64,000 nt of DNA from Ovoidimarina sp963698645 (GTDB lineage Bacteria; Pseudomonadota; Alphaproteobacteria; Rhodobacterales; Rhodobacteraceae): positions 310,001 to 374,000 of the forward strand of contig CAVORP010000001.1 of the NCBI GenBank assembly GCA_963698645.1, given 5' to 3'. A program made the position numbers and the translations under genes. Under the pieces are notes generated by a model. The model ran no database searches, was not told the origin of the DNA, and saw only the letters and a list, made by a program, of their open reading frames with translations. Below are positions 16,120 through 24,322 of this stretch, one piece after another (the first letter of the stretch is position 1; every line of letters begins with the position of its first letter).

Positions 16120-18404
16120 ATTGGTCTGTCGACACGCGCCGTCACATGCACGCGTCCCATAACGGGTTCCGGCCATGTCAGCCGGACAAGATTGTTGCCG
16201 GGGCCGTCATTGGTGGTGACATAGGGCTGGGCCCAGACCACTACCTGCGCCGCATTTTCCACCGGCCCTTCGGTCACGATCCCGGTCACTTCGCGCGACC
16301 ATCCCCCGAAGGGCAGATAGCCCGAGACATCAAGCTGCCAGTTCGTCGCGACACCCGGTTGGTTGAACTCCAGCGTGACCGGATTGATGGTGTTCTGCGT
16401 CACACCGTTGAACGTGTTTCCGGAAAAGGTCACGTTCCGGGTCCGCGAGAAATCAAGGCCCGCAATCGAGGCATCCAACCGCTCGATCCGGTCGATGCTC
16501 CCATTCAGCGACTTGAAGCTGTTGCCGATGACGCTCAGCCCCTGAATGAAATGTCCGGCGCCATAGGGTTTGATCACCAGCCACGAGAACCACGCGGCAA
16601 CATCGTTGCAGGTAAAGACATTGCCGGTGATCGTCAGCCCGCCAAAGGAAAGTTCGGTGCCGAAATCGGGCATCTCGTCATGCTCGTTCGTCCACTCGAT
16701 AAAGCAGTTGTCGATATAGTTCCCGGTCAGGACCGTCTTCACATTGGTTTCGGTCAGGACAAGACCGGCCACCCGCGGCCCATCCACCACGTTATCTCCC
16801 TGGAACCAGTGATTGCCTGTCAGAAGATGACCGTTCCCGCTCAGAACCATCGTCGTGCCCATCCGCTGGAAACGGCTGTCGCGGATCTTGGCGTCATTGG
16901 CATTCACGTTGAACCCGACCGATTCCCGGTCCGTCGCGTCCAGCGCCTGTTCATTCGAGATGAACTGGCACCGGTCAATCTGCAGATCCTGACACCCCCG
17001 CCCAATCGAACTGATTCCGCGGTTCTTCGGCTTGGTGATCCAGCTGTCGCGAATATGGAAAAGCTCCCCCGCAGGCGCCAGCATTATTCCGTCGGCCACA
17101 CCGTTGCAGTCGATATCGATATCGGCAAGCACCAGCCGCGAATGCTTGGTGAAGCCCGAGAAATCCAGCGCGTATTTGAACCGGCGGAAGGTATAGGTCT
17201 GGGTCGCGGCCGGGCCATGGAGGCTCCGGCTCAACTCGACGGCCCCTGCCCCCACATTCTTGCCTGTGACATAGACTTCGCGTCCGACGCCCGCCCCCTG
17301 AACCAACGATCCAACGACGATATTCGCCACATTGGCCACATTGGTCAGCTGGCCGGGATTCGAAGCACTGTAGCTGGCAAGGCTGGTATGGCTCTCTTCG
17401 TCCCAGTTCGGGCCGGCGATGCAATTGATCTGCCCGTTCCGGATCACGCGCCGGATCTCATAGGTCGCAAGCCCGGCGGCCTCCGCCATATCGATCGGGC
17501 CATCGATCTCGATCCTCCGGCCCCGAAGATCAAGGCTCTCATGGTCCGAGAAGTTCAGAAGTGCCTGAAACGCCTTCCGAAACCCCAGAACCTCGTCGCC
17601 AAAGGCATCCGAATAGCTGGGCAGATCGAAATTCCGCCGCAGGATAAGCCGGTCCGCCGGGGCCATGGTAACCGTACCCTCAAAACGCACCGCATTCTCG
17701 AAGGTCTGACTGGCGCCCAGGAAATAGGTGCCGGCGGGGACAAGCACATCGCGCCCCGCCGCGGCAAGGTCCGCCGCTTCGAAGGCGGGCTGGTCATCGG
17801 CGACCCCATCGCCGATGGCACCAAAATCGCGCACATCGACCCAGTCCATCATCGTCCGGTGGAACGCCGAGGTGACATCCTCCACCGCGAAGTCGTCGAT
17901 CCGCACCACCCCGCCCGAGGCTCCGGTCAGGTCCAGCCCGATATGCCCATAAATCGCGGCATCGCCCCACACCATGTTGACGCCCATCCGGTTGCCTGAA
18001 CCGATGATCGCAGAAATCTCGACGATTTCGCCATAGGTGGTTAGGGTGGTCGTGGGCCCGATCTGAACGACTCCGGACATATTCACGCCGCCCGGGCCAC
18101 CGGCCCATGCCGCGATCCGAACACCGGGAAGGTTGCCAGAAACCGCCTTGATCCGCGCCGAGACACGCAGATAGCAGCCCGGCAGGATCGGCGTCTCGCC
18201 GGTCCAGCGCAATTTCTGAACCGCGAGCGTCTTCACGAGTTCAAGGCAACCACCGAAATCCTGATCGGCCGGGACGAATGCCGCATTGGCCGCGCCCTGA
18301 TAGGTTGCGGAACCCGGCGTGCCGTCTTCGCTCGACCAGACATCAAGTCCGCCCGCAAACTGCGGCGGCGTCAGCACCAGCCCGTCGGTAATCGCTTTGT
18401 TCAT
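16116..18404 (-). CDS. Right-handed beta-helix (pectate-lyase/GH28-like) protein
   Basis: A 762-residue protein without a signal peptide. Residues 1-190 form a beta-sandwich-like head (GGLDVWSSEDGTPGSATY, DLTGASGGVVRIDDFAVED). At about 200-650 lies a parallel beta-helix introduced by DVRDFGAIGDGVADDQPAFEAA, the signature of pectate-lyase superfamily proteins, followed by many short N-rich coils (ITGNVFTCND, VIGNSFKSL, NVTFSGNTFNG). No catalytic site is evident. The absence of a signal and the stalk-plus-helix form fit a phage-type tailspike or a gene-transfer-agent head-spike better than a secreted enzyme; this is inference. The ATG follows AAAGGGG. A GTTAAC half-site lies about 85 bp upstream. 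Confidence 0.78.
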   Translation of the reverse strand: MNKAITDGLVLTPPQFAGGLDVWSSEDGTPGSATYQGAANAAFVPADQDFGGCLELVKTLAVQKLRWTGETPILPGCYLRVSARIKAVSGNLPGVRIAAWAGGPGGVNMSGVVQIGPTTTLTTYGEIVEISAIIGSGNRMGVNMVWGDAAIYGHIGLDLTGASGGVVRIDDFAVEDVTSAFHRTMMDWVDVRDFGAIGDGVADDQPAFEAADLAAAGRDVLVPAGTYFLGASQTFENAVRFEGTVTMAPADRLILRRNFDLPSYSDAFGDEVLGFRKAFQALLNFSDHESLDLRGRRIEIDGPIDMAEAAGLATYEIRRVIRNGQINCIAGPNWDEESHTSLASYSASNPGQLTNVANVANIVVGSLVQGAGVGREVYVTGKNVGAGAVELSRSLHGPAATQTYTFRRFKYALDFSGFTKHSRLVLADIDIDCNGVADGIMLAPAGELFHIRDSWITKPKNRGISSIGRGCQDLQIDRCQFISNEQALDATDRESVGFNVNANDAKIRDSRFQRMGTTMVLSGNGHLLTGNHWFQGDNVVDGPRVAGLVLTETNVKTVLTGNYIDNCFIEWTNEHDEMPDFGTELSFGGLTITGNVFTCNDVAAWFSWLVIKPYGAGHFIQGLSVIGNSFKSLNGSIDRIERLDASIAGLDFSRTRNVTFSGNTFNGVTQNTINPVTLEFNQPGVATNWQLDVSGYLPFGGWSREVTGIVTEGPVENAAQVVVWAQPYVTTNDGPGNNLVRLTWPEPVMGRVHVTARVDRPI

Positions 18405-18502
18405 CGAAACCCCTTTCGCTCGGGCGGCCCGAAGGGGCACGTCCTCGTGTCAGCAAAAGTGATATCAAGCCGGGGTCAGCACCCCGTTAACCAAGCGTAC
18501 GC

Positions 18503-18907
18503 TCAGGCACCGACAGCAGGCGCTTGCAGGAACCGAACACCATTGATCTGCCAGCCCTCGGGCGTCTGGATCATCTGGTATTCAAGGAGATGGGGCACGC
18601 CCTGCGCATCGGTGATCAGCACGTTCTGAAAGACACGCCCCCCCTCCGTGCTCTGGTCAAGGTATTGCACATCGGCAGGCCGCCAGACCATCGGATAACC
18701 TTGCCGGACCATCATCCCGAACCGGTCCGCCGACCCGAACATCTGCTTGATCGATGGCGAGGCAAAACTGAACGCCGTAGCAAAATCATCTTGCTTGAAG
18801 GCTTCGATCTGGTCCTGGATCACTCCAGTGATCGGATCCGCGTTCTGCGCGTTGAGTGGGGCAGTCAAGCCGATGGCAATCAGGACAGCAAGAACGAGGC
18901 GACGCAT
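18503..18907 (-). CDS. DUF4864 exported protein
   Basis: A 134-residue protein with a signal peptide (MRRLVLAVLIAIGLTAPLNA) and a domain typical of DUF4864: ITGVIQDQIEAFKQDDFATAF, FASPSIKQMFG, MVRQGYPMVWRPADVQYL and a C-terminal EGWQINGVRFL. This is a small NTF2-like fold with a periplasmic location; its function is unknown. The ATG at 18907 follows GGGAGA and places the signal peptide at the N-terminus. It lies 64 bp after lysS on the same strand and may be co-transcribed with it. Confidence 0.8.
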   Translation of the reverse strand: MRRLVLAVLIAIGLTAPLNAQNADPITGVIQDQIEAFKQDDFATAFSFASPSIKQMFGSADRFGMMVRQGYPMVWRPADVQYLDQSTEGGRVFQNVLITDAQGVPHLLEYQMIQTPEGWQINGVRFLQAPAVGA

Positions 18908-18971
18908 GGCGGATCTCCCTTGACGATACAAAGCACCTAGAACCGCCCGTCCACAGGTCAAGCCGAAACAC

Positions 18972-20552
18972 TTACGCCCCCAGATCGCCCGCAAGACCGG
19001 CTTCGATCAGGGCGATGCTTTCGTCGACACCGTAAAGCGCGATGAAACCGCCAAAGCGCGGCCCCTGGCTGGCCCCCAGCAGAACCTCGTATAGCGCCTT
19101 GAACCAGTCGCGAAGCGGCTCGAACTCGTGATCCTTGCCCACGGAAAAGACCATTGATTGAAGCTCTTCGGCATCCACTCCACCATCCCAGGCCTTCAGA
19201 CGCGCGACGAGATCCTCCATCGCCGCCCGCTCCTGATCGGTCGGCGCACGGTACACCTTCGTGGGCTTCACGAAATCGTTGTAATAACGCACGGCGAACC
19301 CCGCGGCCTGATCCAGATGCGGGTTCTTTTCCGCAGATGCCTCGGGTGCATAGCGCTGGATGAACCCCCACAGGGCCTGCTTGTCCTCGGCCCCCGAGAC
19401 AGAGGCGAGGTTCAGCAACATCGCAAATGAAACGACCATATCCGAAACCGGCACGTCATCGCCGTGAATATGGAACACCGGATTGTCGATCCGCTTCGCG
19501 ATGTCCTGCTCGGCATAGGCGCGCAACTGCTGATGATATTCATCGACGGCCTTCGGGATCACATCCCATGACAGACGCTTGGCTGTCTTGGGCTTGAGAT
19601 ACATGTAATACGACAGGCTCTCGGTCGCGGCATAAGTCAGCCATTCGTCAATCGACAGGCCGTTGCCCTTCGACTTTGAAATCTTTCCACCCGCCTCATC
19701 AAGGAAGAGTTCATAAGTGAATACCTCCGGCGGCGTTCCGCCAAGGATCCGGCAGATCTTCGAATAGATCGGCGTGTTCGGAGCATGCTCCTTGCCATAG
19801 GGTTCGAAATCGACGCCCAGCGCGGCCCACCTTGCCCCGAAATCCGGCTTCCACTGCAATTTCACATTGCCGCCCGTGACCGAGAGAGTCGTTTCTGTTC
19901 CGTCCTCGTCATCAAAGGTGATCTCGCCCCTGGTTCCATCGACATTCTTCAGCGGCACGTAAAGCACCCGACCTGTCGTCGGGCTTATCGGCAGAAAGAT
20001 CGAATAGGTCTGCTGCCTTTCCTCGCGCAGGCTGGCCAGCATGACCTCCATCAACGCGTCATAGCGTTCGGCGGCTTTCAGAAGGGTCTCGTCGAACCGT
20101 CCAGAGCGATAGAAATCGCGCGCCGACTGGAATTCGTAATCGAACCCGAACGTATCGAGGAACCGCCGCAACATCGCGTTGTTGTGGTCACCGAAGCTGT
20201 CGAATTCGCCGAACGGGTCGGGCACCGATGTCAGCGGCCGCTGCAAGTGCTCGGCCAGCATCTCGGGATTGGGGACGTTGTCGGGCACCTTCCGCATTCC
20301 GTCCAGATCATCGGAAAAACAGATCAGCTTGGTCGGGATATCCGAGATCACCTCGAACGCGCGCCGCACCATCGTCGTTCGAAGCACTTCTCCGAACGTC
20401 CCGATATGCGGCAGGCCGCTGGGGCCGTAACCCGTCTCGAACAGCACATGGCCCTTCTCCGGTGGCGCCTTCTCATAGCGTTTCGCAATGCGGCGCGCCT
20501 CTTCGAACGGCCAGGCCTTGGATGTCATCGCAGCGTTGCGCAGATCGGACAT
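18972..20552 (-). CDS. lysS: Lysyl-tRNA synthetase, class I
   Basis: A 526-residue class I synthetase charging tRNA-Lys. The Rossmann-fold signature reads PSGLPHIGTFGE (HIGH box) at about residues 45-56, and the KMSKS loop reads GKISKSKGNGLS near residue 291; the C-terminal half is the helical anticodon-binding domain. This archaeal-type LysRS is found instead of the class II enzyme in most alphaproteobacteria, which supports the assignment of the organism. Start MSDLRNAAMTSKAWPFEEAR; a start eight codons later is also possible. It is divergent from the TerB-like gene across 110 bp. Confidence 0.95.
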   Translation of the reverse strand: MSDLRNAAMTSKAWPFEEARRIAKRYEKAPPEKGHVLFETGYGPSGLPHIGTFGEVLRTTMVRRAFEVISDIPTKLICFSDDLDGMRKVPDNVPNPEMLAEHLQRPLTSVPDPFGEFDSFGDHNNAMLRRFLDTFGFDYEFQSARDFYRSGRFDETLLKAAERYDALMEVMLASLREERQQTYSIFLPISPTTGRVLYVPLKNVDGTRGEITFDDEDGTETTLSVTGGNVKLQWKPDFGARWAALGVDFEPYGKEHAPNTPIYSKICRILGGTPPEVFTYELFLDEAGGKISKSKGNGLSIDEWLTYAATESLSYYMYLKPKTAKRLSWDVIPKAVDEYHQQLRAYAEQDIAKRIDNPVFHIHGDDVPVSDMVVSFAMLLNLASVSGAEDKQALWGFIQRYAPEASAEKNPHLDQAAGFAVRYYNDFVKPTKVYRAPTDQERAAMEDLVARLKAWDGGVDAEELQSMVFSVGKDHEFEPLRDWFKALYEVLLGASQGPRFGGFIALYGVDESIALIEAGLAGDLGA

Positions 20553-20662
20553 ATTGAATTTCCCATTGGATCGGGCCCCCTGCCCGAACCGGCCCCGCTA
20601 CCTATTGCCCACATGCGCTTGCGTCAATAATCTTGCACCTCACATCCGGAGGATTCCCACAA

Positions 20663-21085
20663 GTGCCCAATTCATCCCACTCCATGACGCCGCAGGATGC
20701 CCTTGTTGCGGTCATGATCGCTGTGTCCGCCTCCGATGAAATGATTGGAACCTCCGAACTGGTCGCAATCGAACGGATCGTGAACCACCTGCCGATGTTC
20801 GCAACCTACGATCAGGACCGGATCCCACAGATCTCCGGCATCGTCCTGGAACTCTTTTCCGAAGAAGACGGCCTTGATGCTCTGTTCGGACTGATCCGCG
20901 AAAGCCTCCCCGACCGCCTGAACGAAACCGCCTATGCCCTTGCTTGTGATGTGGCGGCTGCAGACGGGACACTGCGCGAAGCCGAGCTCCGCCTGCTCGA
21001 GGAGATCCGCTACGAACTCAATATCGACCGGCTCTACGCGGCCGCGATCGAGCGCGCCGCCCGCGCGCGTCACCTGACGCTCTAG
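20663..21085 (+). CDS. TerB-family (tellurite resistance-like) helical protein
   Basis: A roughly 140-residue all-helical protein with the TerB/DjlA-like pattern: MTPQDALVAVMIAVSASDEM, ELVAIERIVNHLPMF, then ALACDVAAADGTLREAELRLL, in which the D-x-D-G-x3-E-x2 motif suggests a metal-binding site. The family occurs in envelope-stress and tellurite-resistance contexts, but isolated single copies like this have no defined role. A GTG start at 20663 has a GGAGG site 10 bases upstream; the ATG seven codons later is the alternative. It is convergent with the DUF3833 gene 7 bp downstream. Confidence 0.78.
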   Translation: MPNSSHSMTPQDALVAVMIAVSASDEMIGTSELVAIERIVNHLPMFATYDQDRIPQISGIVLELFSEEDGLDALFGLIRESLPDRLNETAYALACDVAAADGTLREAELRLLEEIRYELNIDRLYAAAIERAARARHLTL

Positions 21086-21092
21086 CTTCGGG

Positions 21093-21617
21093 TCAGTTCA
21101 GACGCTCGAACATGATGATGACCTCGCCGATATCAACGCCATACTTCTTCATATAGGCCCGGTTCAGCAGGCGGTCCTCGGACATGAGCCACATCCAGTC
21201 GTCGAATGTCACTCGCATCGTGCCATCCGGAACCGGCAGGTCTATCGTATAGCGCCAGTTGAAGCTATCGCCGCGCTCTTCGCCATATGCATTGCCGATC
21301 ACGCCCGGCGCGGTCCCGGTCCAGGTCTCCTCACCGGTCTTGGTCAGGGTCCAGACCCGCAGTTCGGTCGATCCATCTTCATAGACAAAGTTCTCGGTCA
21401 GGGTCAGGACCTTGCCGTCCCATGCCCCATCGATCTGAACCTCGAACCGGCGGCGCACCGTTCCAAAGACATCCTGGAACTGCCCATGGGCCACCGTCCT
21501 GCCCTCAAAGAATTCCTCGAGGTTCAGCGCACGATCGCTCAGCGACGGGTCGTCCAGCGCGGGCTTTCCGCTACACGCGGCAAGCAACAGGATGGCAGGC
21601 AACAGGATCTTCTTCAT
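21093..21617 (-). CDS. DUF3833 lipoprotein
   Basis: A 174-residue predicted lipoprotein: MKKILLPAILLLAACSGKP has a clear lipobox with Cys15. The mature part matches DUF3833 proteins: LNLEEFFEGRTVAHGQFQDVFG, RFEVQIDGAWDGKVLTLTENF, GNAYGEERGDSFNWRYT and a C-terminal DIGEVIIMFERLN. It resembles a lipocalin-like barrel on the inner face of the outer membrane. Function unknown. It is divergent from ttcA across 110 bp. Confidence 0.83.
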   Translation of the reverse strand: MKKILLPAILLLAACSGKPALDDPSLSDRALNLEEFFEGRTVAHGQFQDVFGTVRRRFEVQIDGAWDGKVLTLTENFVYEDGSTELRVWTLTKTGEETWTGTAPGVIGNAYGEERGDSFNWRYTIDLPVPDGTMRVTFDDWMWLMSEDRLLNRAYMKKYGVDIGEVIIMFERLN

Positions 21618-21727
21618 GCGGTCGGACCTCCAATACAGTCCTTTTACGACAGAGCGGCGGGATCGGATGCACCTTTGCAGGCGCACACCGTTGGTGTACC
21701 TCCGTAGCACATCAGAAGAGGCCCGTG

Positions 21728-22555
21728 ATGCTTGACGAAACAGACGAGATTCATCCGCTCTTTGCCGACGCGCCGAAAACCACCGAGTTTCGCAAACTGC
21801 GCAAGCGCATCGTCCGGCAGACCCGCGAAGCGATCGAAAAATACGGCATGATCGAACGTGGCGCGCGCTGGCTTGTCTGCCTCTCCGGCGGCAAGGACAG
21901 CTATACACTCCTGGCGGCCCTCTACGAACTGCAATGGCGCGGCCTCCTTCCGGTTGACTTGCTGGCCTGCAATCTCGATCAGGGCCAACCGGGGTTTCCC
22001 GCGACAGTGCTGCCCGAGTTCCTGTCCCGAATGAACGTGCCCCATCGCATCGAATACCGGGATACATACTCCATCGTGACCGACAAGGTGCCCGAGAACC
22101 GCACCTATTGCGCGCTCTGTTCGCGCCTGCGCCGGGGGCATCTCTACCGGGTCGCACGCGAGGAAGGCTGCTCCGCCATCGTTCTTGGCCATCACCGCGA
22201 CGACATGCTCGAGACTTTCTTCATGAACCTGTTTCACGGCGGACGGCTTGCCACGATGCCGCCGAAGCTCCTGAACGACGAGGGCGACCTTTTCGTCTAT
22301 CGCCCTCTCGCCCATGTCGCCGAGGCCGATTGCGAGCGGTTTGCACGGGCGATGTCCTATCCGATCATTCCCTGCGATCTTTGCGGAAGCCAGGACGGCC
22401 TTCAACGGCAACAGGTCAAGGCGATGCTTGACGAATGGGAACGCAACAGACCGGGCCGACGCCAGATCCTGTTCCGATCTCTGACCAATGTGCGCCTGTC
22501 GCACCTGCTCGATCCGGAGACTTTCGACTTCAACGCGCTGATCCGAAAAGACTAA
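21728..22555 (+). CDS. ttcA: tRNA 2-thiocytidine(32) synthetase
   Basis: TtcA thiolates cytidine 32 in certain tRNAs using ATP and an iron-sulfur cluster. The 275-residue protein has the PP-loop CLSGGKDSYTLL (about residues 55-66) and two CxxC motifs, CALC and CDLC, that hold the [4Fe-4S] cluster; VLGHHRDDMLETFFMNLF is the second ATP-binding signature. Length and motifs match the family closely. A GTG one codon upstream is an alternative start. No upstream partner gene is seen. Confidence 0.95.
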   Translation: MLDETDEIHPLFADAPKTTEFRKLRKRIVRQTREAIEKYGMIERGARWLVCLSGGKDSYTLLAALYELQWRGLLPVDLLACNLDQGQPGFPATVLPEFLSRMNVPHRIEYRDTYSIVTDKVPENRTYCALCSRLRRGHLYRVAREEGCSAIVLGHHRDDMLETFFMNLFHGGRLATMPPKLLNDEGDLFVYRPLAHVAEADCERFARAMSYPIIPCDLCGSQDGLQRQQVKAMLDEWERNRPGRRQILFRSLTNVRLSHLLDPETFDFNALIRKD

Positions 22556-22669
22556 AATTATCTGCTCTTTGCCGCTTCGCTGGCCCCTATCGGTTAACTG
22601 TCTGCCTATCTCGGCCCCGTAATCTCGCGCCGTGTTGAGACGTACCAGTCCGAAAGGGGCCCGCCAAAG

Positions 22670-24262
22670 ATGACAACCAGACCAAGCACGTCTGTGGCCC
22701 GGTATCAGTCCGGGCTGCGCAACTTCCTGATGGGTCCGCAACTCCTGGCCTTTCTGCCCGCCGCCACCCTGGGCGGCTACTGGATCGGCGGCGAGGCTGT
22801 GCTGATCGCCGTCGCCCTGTTCATGCCCCTTCTCCTCGCGTCTGCGGGGCTCATGTCCCGTCGGACGCCGCCGGACAGACGGCCCCGTGACCCCGAAACC
22901 GGCCTCGTTCTGCGATCAGAGGCGGTCAAGACTGCCGACCGGCTGCTGGGCGAGGGACCGACTTCCATCGGAACGACCGCTGCCCTCGCCATCGGCGTTG
23001 ACGAGTTCCAGAATTTCGTCGATCGCTTCGGGCCCGCCGTGGGGCAACATATCATGCGCGCCTGCGCCGACCGGCTTCGGTCCTGTCTCCGCGAGTCCGA
23101 TCTTGTCGCGCGCCTCGATGGCCCGCGCTTCATGGTCATACTCACCTCGGGAAGTCGCGCCGATCTGGAAAGTCTCATCCAGCTTTCCACCCGGATCCAG
23201 AAAGCGATCGAAGACCCCATCAGCGCAGAGGGCGCACGGATCTTCGCGACCGTCTCCGTCGGTTTCTGCGCGCTCAAGCGGTCACCTTCCGAAACGGGCG
23301 AGGCGGTCGTCCAAGCCGCCGAACAGGCGCTTGACGACGCCGCCAGCAACGGGACCGGTGCCATTCGCGCCTTCACGATCGACATTCAGAAACGGGCGCA
23401 GGTGCGTGGTGCCCTCGCCGACGAACTGCCAAGCGCTCTCGAAAACGGTCAGATCAAGCCTTGGTACCAGCCACAGGTCAGCACAGAGAACGGCGATGTG
23501 ACAGGGTTCGAGGTTCTTGCCCGATGGGATCATCCCGAGCGTGGGCTCGTTTCCCCCGCGGAATTCCTGCCCGCCGCCGAAAACCTGGGGCTGATGGAGC
23601 GTCTTGGCGAGGTCATGCTTTACGATTCCCTCAATGCGCTCAGAACATGGGATGCCTCGGGCGTGGCGGTGCCCAATCTGTCGCTCAATTTTTCCGCCGA
23701 AGAACTGCGGAACCCGCTGCTCGTCGACAAGATCCGATGGGAACTCGACCGGTTCGATCTCAGTCCGAACCGGCTCACGATCGAGGTTCTCGAGACCGTG
23801 ATCGCGCAGACCGCCAGCGACACGATCATCCGCAATCTCCGCGCCTTCTCGGAAATGGGGTGTCTGATCGACCTTGACGATTTCGGCACCGGGCATGCCT
23901 CCATCGCCAATATCAGGCGGTTTTCCGTCGGCCGCATCAAGATCGACCGCTCCTTCGTAACCCAGATCGATACCGATCTGGAACAGCAGAACATCGTTTC
24001 AGCCATTCTGACGCTTGCCGAACGGCTGGAACTCGAAACTCTCGCTGAAGGCGTCGAAACCCCGTCCGAACATGCCGTTCTCCACCAGTTGGGATGCCGC
24101 CACGTGCAAGGCTACGGTATCGGACGCCCGATGCCATTCGAGGATGTGGACGGGTGGCTGTCGAAACGTGCGAGCCGCAAGGCCGCCGTCGGCCCCACCG
24201 CGGCCGCGATTCTTTCGGCCGAGGCCCTTTCACAAGACGACCAGCGAGGGAAAACGGCTTGA
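22670..24262 (+). CDS. Membrane GGDEF(degenerate)-EAL protein, c-di-GMP phosphodiesterase
   Basis: A 530-residue protein. Two membrane helices lie at about residues 20-62 (LLAFLPAATLGGYW, VLIAVALFMPLLLASAG). A GGDEF fold follows, but its active-site loop reads ARLDGPRFMVIL, so it cannot make c-di-GMP. The EAL domain (about 250-500) keeps the residues for hydrolysis: FEVLAR, LSLNFSAEEL, LTIEVLET, LIDLDDFGTGHAS, IKIDRSF, LETLAEGVET. A role as a phosphodiesterase controlling motility or biofilm state is therefore likely, with the dead GGDEF as a possible regulatory site. A GTTAAC half-site lies about 75 bp upstream of the ATG. The gene precedes yidC by 60 bp. Confidence 0.88.
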   Translation: MTTRPSTSVARYQSGLRNFLMGPQLLAFLPAATLGGYWIGGEAVLIAVALFMPLLLASAGLMSRRTPPDRRPRDPETGLVLRSEAVKTADRLLGEGPTSIGTTAALAIGVDEFQNFVDRFGPAVGQHIMRACADRLRSCLRESDLVARLDGPRFMVILTSGSRADLESLIQLSTRIQKAIEDPISAEGARIFATVSVGFCALKRSPSETGEAVVQAAEQALDDAASNGTGAIRAFTIDIQKRAQVRGALADELPSALENGQIKPWYQPQVSTENGDVTGFEVLARWDHPERGLVSPAEFLPAAENLGLMERLGEVMLYDSLNALRTWDASGVAVPNLSLNFSAEELRNPLLVDKIRWELDRFDLSPNRLTIEVLETVIAQTASDTIIRNLRAFSEMGCLIDLDDFGTGHASIANIRRFSVGRIKIDRSFVTQIDTDLEQQNIVSAILTLAERLELETLAEGVETPSEHAVLHQLGCRHVQGYGIGRPMPFEDVDGWLSKRASRKAAVGPTAAAILSAEALSQDDQRGKTA

Positions 24263-24322
24263 CCTTTCGGGCCATCACGGGTTGAACCGGCTCTGACCTG
24301 AAAAGGACAGTGGTGGCCGGCA

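Noticed and set aside
22593..22598. Single GTTAAC upstream of the EAL gene as a CtrA site
   Set aside because: No second TTAA at 7-base spacing; several single GTTAAC hexamers are expected by chance in 64 kb.
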